NCBI GenBank assembly: GCA_017447325.1
Contig: JAFSNU010000017.1
Span: forward strand, 1 to 9,506
Direction: 5' to 3'
From: Synergistaceae bacterium
GTDB lineage: Bacteria; Synergistota; Synergistia; Synergistales; Aminobacteriaceae
DNA length: 9,506 bases
Made by a program: the position numbers and the translations under genes. How positions within the stretch are numbered: the first letter of the stretch is position 1; every line of letters begins with the position of its first letter. The notes beneath the pieces were generated by a model. It did no database searches. It was not told the DNA's origin and saw only the letters and a program-made list of their open reading frames with translations. Positions 1 to 6,155 of this stretch are shown here, piece by piece.

Positions 1-220
1 GAAAAATTTTTAGAGCTTGCTGAAAATTTTTGTTGAAAGATTTTTAGAGCTTGCTAAAAATTTTTGTTAAAAATTTTTTGAACTTGTTAAAAATTTTAGC
101 TGAAAAATTTTTAGAGCTTGCTGAAAATTTTTGCTGAAAGATTTTTAGAGCTTGCTAAAAATTTTTGTTAAAAATTTTTTGATGGGCCTAAAAATTTTTT
201 TGCGAAAAATTTTTGTGAGT
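1..220. repeat. Array of about 34-bp A-tract repeats, non-coding
   Basis: Six head-to-tail units are visible at 1-34, 35-68, 69-101, 102-135, 136-169 and 170-203, with a degenerate remnant from 204. The consensus has three blocks: GAAARATTTTT, then AGAGCTTGCT, then RAAAATTTTTGYT. Units 3 and 6 have diverged in the middle block. A higher-order duplication is also present: 1-81 and 102-182 differ at only one base (T33/C134). Each unit carries two self-complementary AnTn blocks, with A/T junctions spaced alternately about 20 and 13-15 bp apart. Forward frames are closed by stops in every unit and 34 is not a multiple of 3, so the array is not coding. There are no unique spacers, so it is not CRISPR. 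Its function is unknown; curved DNA or a protein-binding array upstream of the promoter at 227 is an inference. It may extend left of the window. Confidence 0.85.
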
Positions 221-226
221 TTATTT

Positions 227-255
227 TTGTAAACGCGGGTGCAATTAATTATAAA
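227..255 (+). promoter_or_regulatory. Sigma-70-type promoter candidate for the ltaE-murC operon
   Basis: A TTGTAA -35 (227-232) is followed by a 17-bp spacer and a TATAAA -10 (250-255). This is the best-spaced hexamer pair in the 457-bp leader. Transcription would start near 262 and give a 5' UTR of about 195 nt before the aldolase start codon. The A-tract array lies directly upstream, where UP-like or curved DNA would act. A lone TATGAT at 403-408 is a weaker alternative start site because I see no convincing -35 for it. Confidence 0.45.
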
Positions 256-277
256 TAAAGAATTTAGATTAATGATT

Positions 278-301
278 TGTAGTTGAAAATGTAGTTGAAA
301 A
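278..301 (+). repeat. Perfect 12-bp tandem repeat downstream of the promoter
   Basis: TGTAGTTGAAAA occurs twice back to back, at 278-289 and 290-301. The pair would lie about 17-40 nt downstream of the predicted transcription start near 262. A tandem operator or an RNA leader element are both possible, and chance slippage duplication is equally possible. No -10 hexamer sits 17 bp from the embedded TTGAAA motifs. Confidence 0.6.
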
Positions 302-325
302 ACTTAGAGTTTAGTCCTGAAAATT

Positions 326-339
326 TTTGCTTGAGCAAA
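326..339. promoter_or_regulatory. Small inverted repeat in the 5' leader
   Basis: TTTGCT (326-331) and AGCAAA (334-339) are separated by TG and flanked by AT-rich DNA, forming a short dyad about 120 bp upstream of the aldolase gene. It could be a protein-binding dyad or a weak hairpin in the leader RNA. It lacks the GC-rich stem and T-run of an intrinsic terminator. Support is limited to the symmetry. Confidence 0.25.
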
Positions 340-457
340 TTTTAAATTTAAAAATTATTATAGCGCAAGTTTATATAAAAATTTTAAAATTAAAAAATTT
401 GTTATGATATGATAAATTTTGAAATTTTAAAATTTTAAGGCCGAAAGGAATTTTTAA

Positions 458-1501
458 ATGATTAGATTTGAGAGCGACTATCAAGAGGGCTGTCATGAAA
501 ATATTTTAAATCGTCTGCGCGAGACTAATCTCGAGCAAACGTCCGGCTACGGGGCTGACGTTTATTGCGAGAGCGCGAAGAGTTTAATTAAAAAATCTTT
601 GGGGCTTGAGCAGGCCGAAATTTATTTTTTGGTCGGCGGCACGCAAACTAACACGACTGTAATTAAATCTTTATTAAGTCCCTGCGAGGGCGTCGTCTGC
701 GTCGCAAGCGGACATATTAACGTTCACGAGTCGGGCGCGATCGAGAGCACAGGCCATAAAGTTTTAGCGATAAGCTCAAATCATGACGGCTTGTTATATC
801 CCAGCGAGCTTGAAAGTTATTTAGAAAATTTTTACGCTGATTCAACGCATGAGCATATGGTGCAGCCGGGCATGGTGTATTTGTCTTTCCCGTCGGAGAA
901 CGGTACTCTTTATTCTAAAAATAATCTTGAGCAAATTAAAAAAATTTGCGAGAAATATAAAATTTATTTGTTTATCGACGGAGCGAGGCTCGGCTATGGC
1001 TTGATGTCGCAAGCGGCAGATTTGAATTTAAAAGAATTTGCAAGTTTATGCGATATTTTTTATATCGGCGGGACTAAATGCGGAGCTTTGTTCGGCGAGG
1101 CCGTAGTTATCCCTGATATTAATAAATTAAAAATTAAAAATTTTAAGACTTTAATCAAGCAGCAGGGCGGGCTGTTAGCTAAAGGGCGTTTATTAGGCTT
1201 GCAGTTTGAAGAATTGTTTAAAGATAATTTATATTTTGATTTAGCGCGTCATGCTGATAATCAAGCCATGAGAATTAAAAGCGCGTTCGAGGCTCAGGGC
1301 GTGAAATTATTTTATGACTCGTTCACTAATCAGCAGTTCCCTGTTTTAAATAAATCGCAGTTTGAGATATTAAATAAAGATTTTAAATTTGAGTTATGGC
1401 AAGTTATAGATGAAGATTTAAGCGCATATAGATTTTGCACGAGCTGGGCGACTAAGAGCGAGGCTGTTGACGCTTTGATTAACGCGATTAAAAATATTTA
1501 G
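458..1501 (+). CDS. ltaE: Threonine aldolase-type PLP enzyme (low-specificity L-threonine aldolase / beta-eliminating lyase family)
   Basis: This 347-residue protein belongs to fold-type I PLP enzymes of the aromatic amino acid beta-eliminating lyase/threonine aldolase family. These enzymes typically cleave L-threonine or allo-threonine to glycine and acetaldehyde in the cytoplasm. Visible marks are a GGTQTN cofactor phosphate loop (60-65), His86 and His90 in the region that stacks on the PLP ring, FIDGARL with Asp174 (pyridine nitrogen) and Arg177, and Lys207 in IGGTKCG as the Schiff-base lysine. Length is normal for the family. The ATG follows an AAAGGA ribosome site at 444-449 with good spacing. 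It ends 15 bp before murC and is probably co-transcribed with it. Substrate and stereospecificity cannot be read from sequence; a related aldolase or lyase activity is possible. The PLP family assignment is firm. Confidence 0.88.
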   Translation: MIRFESDYQEGCHENILNRLRETNLEQTSGYGADVYCESAKSLIKKSLGLEQAEIYFLVGGTQTNTTVIKSLLSPCEGVVCVASGHINVHESGAIESTGHKVLAISSNHDGLLYPSELESYLENFYADSTHEHMVQPGMVYLSFPSENGTLYSKNNLEQIKKICEKYKIYLFIDGARLGYGLMSQAADLNLKEFASLCDIFYIGGTKCGALFGEAVVIPDINKLKIKNFKTLIKQQGGLLAKGRLLGLQFEELFKDNLYFDLARHADNQAMRIKSAFEAQGVKLFYDSFTNQQFPVLNKSQFEILNKDFKFELWQVIDEDLSAYRFCTSWATKSEAVDALINAIKNI

Positions 1502-1516
1502 AGAGAATTTAATAAA

Positions 1517-2905
1517 ATGCTTGATAATTTAGAGAATATTAAAAAAATACATGTCATGGGAATGGGCGGAGCTGGCATGAGTTCGCTCGCTAAAATTTTA
1601 AGCGGCCTGGGCTATGAAGTCACCGGCTGCGATCTTGAACACGGGCATTATCTGGACGAGCTTGAAGAGCTTAATATAAAATTTTTAAACGGCCATTCGC
1701 CGGAGCATATAGCTTTATGCAAGCCTGATTTGTTAATTTATACGAGTGCAGTTCGCGAGGATAATTTGGAGCTTAAAGCTGCGCGTGATAATGGCGTAAA
1801 AGTTGTGAAGCGCGGCGAGGCTTTAAGCTGGCTGTTTAATAAAGCTAAGGGCGTTGGAGTGGCCGGAGCTCACGGCAAGACGACTACAAGTTCAATGATA
1901 AGTTTAATTTTGTCGCGGGCCGGACTGTCGCCTACTTTATATGTAGGAGCGGAGATGCGGGACATGGGAACTAACGCGGTGCTTGGCCAAGGCGATTTAT
2001 TTTTGTCCGAGCTTGACGAGAGCGACGGCTCGTTCGAATTGTTTAAGCCGTTTGTCAGCGTGATTACTAATATTGACTGGGATCACGCGGATCATTTTAA
2101 AACGCGCGAAGATTATATAAACGCGTTCACAAGATTTATTGATAATCGAAAGTCTAACGGAGCTTTAGTAATTTGTAATGATGATGACGGCTCTAAAATT
2201 GCGTTAAATAAAATTGATAAAGCCGTCGGGCCGGTATTTAAATATGGATTAAATAATTTTAATCTTGACTGGAGCGCTGCGAATATTAATCATAAATTAA
2301 ACGGCGGAAGTTCCTGCGAAATTTATAAATGCGACGTTAAGGCGGGAAATTTAAATTTAAAAGTCTCGGGCGAGCATAATATATTAAACGCTCTTGCGGC
2401 TATAGCTGCCGTAAATTTTTTGGGCGTTGAGCTTGACGAAGCTATAAAAATTTTGGCGGACTTTCACGGAGCGGAAAGGCGTTTGCAGATTAAGGGCGTT
2501 AAAGATGACGTGTTAGTGATAGATGATTACGCGCATCATCATACTGAGATTAAAGCGACTTTAAACGCTGTGAAAAATATTTATCCGGACAAGAAAATTA
2601 TATTAGCGTTCCAGCCGCATAGATATACAAGAACGGCAATATTTTTAGAGCAGTTAGCTAAAAGCCTGAGCATGGCCGATAAAATATTTTTATTGCCGGT
2701 CTTCGAGGCCAGCGAGGATTATATTAAACACGGAACGTCGGACTCATTAGCTGAAGAAATTAATAAAATTAAGGACTGCGTGCTGTGTAATAATTTTGAC
2801 GAGGCTTTAAAGCTTATTAAGCTTGAAGTTAAAGCCGGAGATATTTTGCTTACTATGGGCGCGGGAACGATTTATATATTAGGCGAAAAATTTTTGGAGA
2901 GCTGA
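1517..2905 (+). CDS. murC: UDP-N-acetylmuramate--L-alanine ligase
   Basis: MurC joins L-alanine to UDP-MurNAc using ATP in the cytoplasm and so starts the peptidoglycan stem peptide. At 462 residues it is full length. The N-terminal UDP-binding Rossmann domain carries GMGGAG (15-20). The central ATPase domain has the P-loop AHGKTTT (118-124, Lys121) and TNIDWDHADHF (184-194). The ligase domain follows with GEHNILN (285-291), HGAERR (317-322), DDYAHHHTE (336-344) and QPHRYTRT (366-373). The motif usually written HHPTE reads HHHTE here. The start ATG has only a weak AGAGAG ribosome site, consistent with translation following the aldolase gene 15 bp upstream. MurC rather than another Mur ligase is supported by the N-terminal glycine motif and the QPHRYTRT segment. 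Confidence 0.97.
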   Translation: MLDNLENIKKIHVMGMGGAGMSSLAKILSGLGYEVTGCDLEHGHYLDELEELNIKFLNGHSPEHIALCKPDLLIYTSAVREDNLELKAARDNGVKVVKRGEALSWLFNKAKGVGVAGAHGKTTTSSMISLILSRAGLSPTLYVGAEMRDMGTNAVLGQGDLFLSELDESDGSFELFKPFVSVITNIDWDHADHFKTREDYINAFTRFIDNRKSNGALVICNDDDGSKIALNKIDKAVGPVFKYGLNNFNLDWSAANINHKLNGGSSCEIYKCDVKAGNLNLKVSGEHNILNALAAIAAVNFLGVELDEAIKILADFHGAERRLQIKGVKDDVLVIDDYAHHHTEIKATLNAVKNIYPDKKIILAFQPHRYTRTAIFLEQLAKSLSMADKIFLLPVFEASEDYIKHGTSDSLAEEINKIKDCVLCNNFDEALKLIKLEVKAGDILLTMGAGTIYILGEKFLES

Positions 2906-2962
2906 ATTATTAAGCTTAAAAAATTTTTTGCGGGTTAAAAATGAAATTTTGTATATTTATAT

Positions 2963-2998
2963 TATAATTAATGAGCTTGAATTATATTAGAGAGGAAG
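2963..2998 (+). promoter_or_regulatory. Possible -10 element and ribosome site ahead of murB
   Basis: The 103-bp murC-murB gap is nearly pure AT and contains a consensus TATAAT at 2963-2968. No good -35 lies 16-18 bp upstream; TTGTAT at 2949 is too close. AGAGGAAG at 2991-2998 is the ribosome site that supports the TTG start of murB at 3009, 10 bp downstream. An internal promoter is possible, but in AT-rich DNA a lone -10 is weak evidence. Confidence 0.35.
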
Positions 2999-3008
2999 TT
3001 AATTATTT

Positions 3009-3905
3009 TTGTCCGGCTTGGGTTTGGATTTGGATTGTGAGTTAGATTTAAATTTAAAATTTGAACGTGATAAGGACTTGAGCAGTTTAACGACGCTCGG
3101 GGTCGGCGGACGCGCGGAGTATTATATCGAGCCGGATAATATAGAAATTTTTAAAAAATTATTTAAATTAAATTTAAATAAATATATTTTAGGCGGCGGC
3201 AGCAATGTAGTCTTTCCGGATGAAAATTTTTCAGGTCTTGTTATCTCAACTAAAAAATTTAATAAAATAGAATTTGATAATGAATTTGTCAGCGTGCAGG
3301 CCGGATGTAGTCTTGCAAAACTTGTGGCTGAAGCAAATAAAAATAATTTGAGCGGCCTTGAGTTTGCAGTTGGAATTCCCGGAACTATTGGAGGCGCAAT
3401 ATTTGGCAACGCCGGAGCGGGCGGCCATGGCGTGGCGGAGCGTGTGACTGAATTAATTATATTAGATGAGCAGGGCGATTTAAGAATTTTAAGTTTAAAA
3501 GATTTTAGTTATAGCTATAGAAATTTTGAGATTAATAATATAGATAAAAATAAAATTTTAATTTTGCGGTGCGAATTAAAATTAAGAAAAGATAAGCAAG
3601 AGTTAATAGAGGCTGAGACTAAAAAATATTTGAGCAAAAGAATTAATCAGCCGATTGGACGGAGCGCGGGCTGTACGTTTAAAAATCCTAAAGATTGTAA
3701 TTTAAGTGCGGGAAAATTATTAGATGACTGCAACTGCAAAGGGCTTGAATGCGGCGATGCTGTAGTGTCGGAAAAACACGCGAATTTTATTTTGAATAAA
3801 GGCCGGGCGAGCTGCGAGGATATTAAAAATTTAGTTGAGGAGTGCAAGCGGCGGGTTTTTAATGAGACGGGAGTCATGCTTGAGCCTGAAATAAAATTTA
3901 TTTAA
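3009..3905 (+). CDS. murB: UDP-N-acetylenolpyruvoylglucosamine reductase
   Basis: MurB is the FAD- and NADPH-dependent enzyme that reduces UDP-GlcNAc-enolpyruvate to UDP-MurNAc, the substrate of MurC encoded just upstream. The 298 residues show the FAD-binding (VAO-type) domain with LTTLGVGG (27-34), LGGGSN (61-66) and a GIPGTIGGA block (122-130), then the MurB C-terminal domain. Catalytic positions are Arg171 in SYR, the SAGCTFKNP motif (219-227) and a Glu in the terminal LEPE (291-294). The usual catalytic serine of this motif is Cys222 here. The start is TTG, chosen because AGAGGAAG lies 10 bp upstream and no in-frame ATG precedes the conserved LTTLGVGG. The first 18 residues are a repetitive Leu/Asp/Asn stretch. 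Length fits a short type II MurB. Confidence 0.95.
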   Translation: MSGLGLDLDCELDLNLKFERDKDLSSLTTLGVGGRAEYYIEPDNIEIFKKLFKLNLNKYILGGGSNVVFPDENFSGLVISTKKFNKIEFDNEFVSVQAGCSLAKLVAEANKNNLSGLEFAVGIPGTIGGAIFGNAGAGGHGVAERVTELIILDEQGDLRILSLKDFSYSYRNFEINNIDKNKILILRCELKLRKDKQELIEAETKKYLSKRINQPIGRSAGCTFKNPKDCNLSAGKLLDDCNCKGLECGDAVVSEKHANFILNKGRASCEDIKNLVEECKRRVFNETGVMLEPEIKFI

Positions 3906-3964
3906 TTTTATAGTTTATAATAAAATAATTTAAAATATATTATTATTAAATTTTAATTTAAAAA

Positions 3965-3972
3965 GGCGGGAG
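3965..3972 (+). promoter_or_regulatory. Ribosome binding site that questions the ftsQ start
   Basis: GGCGGGAG is the only strong Shine-Dalgarno-like sequence before the FtsQ-like gene. It lies 19 bp from the GTG at 3992, too far for normal initiation, but 4 bp from an in-frame ATA at 3977. The 86-bp gap upstream (3906-3991) is otherwise AT-only in character. It holds a TATAAT at 3916-3921 with no matching -35 and no terminator-like GC stem. Confidence 0.4.
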
Positions 3973-3991
3973 TTTTATAAAACTTGGGCGG

Positions 3992-4774
3992 GTGATTTTA
4001 ATATCGTTTATACTGGGCGGCGCGTGGAGGATTTGCGAATATAAAGCGTGGCTGTCGTTAAGCGATTATAAAGTTGACGCTCAGGGGCCGGCGCAGGAGA
4101 AGCGTTTATGGGACGTCTTTCCGGCGAGAAGTTTTTATTTTTGGCCTTGGCTTTATTTTAAAGATGCTAATAATATAAAAAGTTTTCTTGAGCGTGATAT
4201 GCCTGTGAGCGTGCAGATGCAAAGCTTAGGCTGGGGAAAGTATAGAACTGTGATGCGGTGGCTCACGCCTTGGATAAAAGTTGCATGGAAGGGCCGCGTG
4301 TGGTGCATCTCGAAAGAGGGCAGGATGTGGGACATTTCGGAGATGCCGATATACGCGTCGCAGGTTAAAGGTCCTGTTTGGGTTTTAGATAATTATAATA
4401 AAAATAATAATAAAGCTGAAGCTGAAGTTGATGATAATTTTGAAGTGCCGACTGGAGTTTTTAAGTCGCCGATTGAGACTTATAAAATAGATAAATTTTT
4501 GAATGAGTACCAGGCTTATGACTGGTTTAGTTTAGTTGATAGAGTTATTATGAGCAGGCGTGCGGGAATGGATTTGTTTAAAATACGCCTTGCGCTTAAT
4601 AATCAAGTTTTTGAAATATTAATTCAGGGCGATAAATACGCCGGGCAGGATTTAGGCGCGGCCGTGAATGATATATTAAAGAAATTAGCTCTTGAGGGCG
4701 GCAATCATGTTATCGATGCGACTTACGAGGGCAAAATATTATTAAGAGCTTTAAATAAAACGGAAGGAGAGTGA
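3992..4774 (+). CDS. ftsQ: FtsQ-like divisome membrane protein (POTRA domain)
   Basis: This is probably the FtsQ/DivIB divisome protein, a single-span membrane protein whose periplasmic POTRA domain links early and late division proteins. Evidence is its position between murB and ftsA, one N-terminal hydrophobic segment (about residues 1-12 as called) and a following region shaped like FtsQ: a VDAQGP strand, a NIKSFLERDMPVSVQ helix-strand, then WIKVAWKGRVWCISKEGRMWDI, resembling the FtsQ 'Pvaw...g...vd..G' segment. Sequence identity to textbook FtsQ is low. Thirteen tryptophans in 260 residues is unusual. An Asn/Lys/Glu-rich insert lies at about 135-148. The GTG start is the standard option but has no spaced ribosome site; an ATA at 3977 would add five residues (M-K-L-G-R). 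The gene ends 6 bp before ftsA, and ftsA's ribosome site lies inside its last codons. Confidence 0.78.
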   Translation: MILISFILGGAWRICEYKAWLSLSDYKVDAQGPAQEKRLWDVFPARSFYFWPWLYFKDANNIKSFLERDMPVSVQMQSLGWGKYRTVMRWLTPWIKVAWKGRVWCISKEGRMWDISEMPIYASQVKGPVWVLDNYNKNNNKAEAEVDDNFEVPTGVFKSPIETYKIDKFLNEYQAYDWFSLVDRVIMSRRAGMDLFKIRLALNNQVFEILIQGDKYAGQDLGAAVNDILKKLALEGGNHVIDATYEGKILLRALNKTEGE

Positions 4775-4780
4775 TATAAA

Positions 4781-6115
4781 ATGCCCAGAGAATGGGATAC
4801 GATAGCTGGATTATGCGTCGGGACTACTAAAGTTAGCGTTATAGTAGCCGAAGTTGATCCGCGCTATCAGTCTCAGGATTCTATACACGTTATAGGTATA
4901 GGCAACGCTCCTTCCAGAGGTCTGTCGAAAGGAGTTATAACTAACTTAACGGAAGCGACCGACTCAGTCCGCAAAGCGTTTAACGAGGCCTTAAATATCA
5001 CGAATAAGCGCATTGACTCGGCCATAGTTGCCTTTAATGCTTTAGACGTGCGGAGCATTACGACGAGCGGAATGGTCGCTCTTGAGAACAGGGGCGGCGA
5101 GAGCACGCCGAGACGCGTTGAAGTTGCAGATATAAGACGAGCTATTACGGCGGCGAAAAGCCGTTTAGACCAGCCAGGCAGCATGCTTGCAGTTCATACT
5201 ATCCCGGTAAATTATGCTTTGGACGGACGAATGGTTGACGAGCCGTTGAACATGACAGGCACGAGGCTTGATATTATGCTTCAGACTGTGTCTGTTCCCC
5301 AAACTTACGTGCAGAATTTTATTACTTGCGTGCAAAACGCGGGAATAAAAGTTGACGGTCTTGTGTTGAAGCCTCTTGCGTCGGCTTTAGGCTCGGTTGA
5401 AGAGGACGAGATGCGTGCGGGCTGCATATCTGTGTCTATAGGCGGCGGTTCGACCGGCATGGTGTTATATAAGAGCGGCAAGCCGTTTAAAATTATGAGC
5501 GTGCCTATCGGCGGCAATCATATTACCAGCGATTTAGCTTCTGTTTTAAGAATTTCGATGCGCGACGCGGAATATTTAAAGCGCAGAGTTTTTACAGAGC
5601 CTGAGGAAAATTTAAGGCAGGACGGAATAGATATAGATTTGGCTTTAAAAGTCATAGGCTCGAGGATAGAAGAATTATTTATGGATTATGTGAGCGTCTC
5701 GCTGTCGGAATGCCGGCCGGATTTGTTCCCGAGCGGAATAGTTTTGTCCGGCGGAGTTTCGGAGATGCCCGGCGTTGCCGACTGGCTGAGCGATATAATG
5801 CAGATGCAGGTTAGAATAGGCGTGCCTGTTTATAAAATGCCGCCCGGCTATGATGATCCGTCTTATGTCGGAGCTGCGGGGCTTCTGCGTTTTATGAGCT
5901 ATAGAAAGCGCAATCCGTTTATGTTTATCGAGCCGTCTTTTATTGAAAATATGAATCATCGCGGTGATGATAGTAATAATGATTACGGCAGTAATGATGA
6001 TTATAATAATAATGAGGATTACGGCGATGAGATTGACACAGAGGGCATGACGGGCAAAGTCAGCAACGCGCTCTCTAGTATTCTCAGCAATTTTAAGGGA
6101 TTATTTTTAGATTAA
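4781..6115 (+). CDS. ftsA: Cell division protein FtsA, actin-like membrane tether of FtsZ
   Basis: FtsA anchors FtsZ filaments to the inner membrane. The 444 residues show the actin-like fold with a 1C subdomain (about 84-170) between the 1A halves, an SHS2-type segment, the adenosine motif VLSGGVSEMPG (321-331) and a C-terminal amphipathic helix, NALSSILSNFKGLFLD (429-444), matching the membrane-targeting sequence. Phosphate motif 1 reads GLCVGTTK (10-17), with Cys12 where Asp or Glu is usual. Phosphate motif 2 reads VSIGGGSTG (218-226), with Ser219 and Gly226 where Asp is usual. An Asn/Asp/Tyr/Gly-rich linker (about 395-416) precedes the helix. An AAGGAGA ribosome site at 4764-4770 overlaps the end of ftsQ, so the two are translated in close order. 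Identity is firm; nucleotide hydrolysis is doubtful. Confidence 0.95.
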   Translation: MPREWDTIAGLCVGTTKVSVIVAEVDPRYQSQDSIHVIGIGNAPSRGLSKGVITNLTEATDSVRKAFNEALNITNKRIDSAIVAFNALDVRSITTSGMVALENRGGESTPRRVEVADIRRAITAAKSRLDQPGSMLAVHTIPVNYALDGRMVDEPLNMTGTRLDIMLQTVSVPQTYVQNFITCVQNAGIKVDGLVLKPLASALGSVEEDEMRAGCISVSIGGGSTGMVLYKSGKPFKIMSVPIGGNHITSDLASVLRISMRDAEYLKRRVFTEPEENLRQDGIDIDLALKVIGSRIEELFMDYVSVSLSECRPDLFPSGIVLSGGVSEMPGVADWLSDIMQMQVRIGVPVYKMPPGYDDPSYVGAAGLLRFMSYRKRNPFMFIEPSFIENMNHRGDDSNNDYGSNDDYNNNEDYGDEIDTEGMTGKVSNALSSILSNFKGLFLD

Positions 6116-6135
6116 TGCGGCGTTAAGTTAAGTCA

Positions 6136-6141
6136 GGGAGG
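6136..6141 (+). promoter_or_regulatory. Ribosome binding site of ftsZ, unusual spacing
   Basis: GGGAGG is a strong Shine-Dalgarno sequence. It lies 14 bp from the ATG at 6156, which is long. It lies only 2 bp from an in-frame TTG at 6144 (too short) and 5 bp from an in-frame ATT at 6147. The ATG is preferred because the protein then begins MDQNLFQV, but the spacing leaves the start uncertain by four codons. Confidence 0.5.
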
Positions 6142-6155
6142 ATTTGATTTTAATC

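Noticed and set aside
1..220. CRISPR array
   Set aside because: The repeats are contiguous with no unique spacers and no cas genes are nearby.
380..408. TATGAT -10 promoter close to the aldolase gene
   Set aside because: No recognisable -35 at 16-18 bp; AATTTT is the best available. The pair at 227-255 is better.
2885..2930. Extra copy of the A-tract repeat over the murC stop codon
   Set aside because: GAAAAATTTTT and AGAGCT are present, but the order and spacing differ and the first part is explained by the conserved MurC C-terminal codons.
2971..3045. Small 24-codon frame overlapping the murB start, possible leader peptide or frameshifted MurB N terminus
   Set aside because: No ribosome site, no family resemblance (ends in a Trp-rich run read from the murB Leu/Asp codons), and MurB has a normal N-terminal length from the TTG.
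3122..3877. Minus-strand open frames opposite murB, and others opposite ftsQ, ftsA, ftsZ, SPOR and HIT-rpsU
   Set aside because: They shadow strongly supported plus-strand genes, have no family motifs and no ribosome sites.
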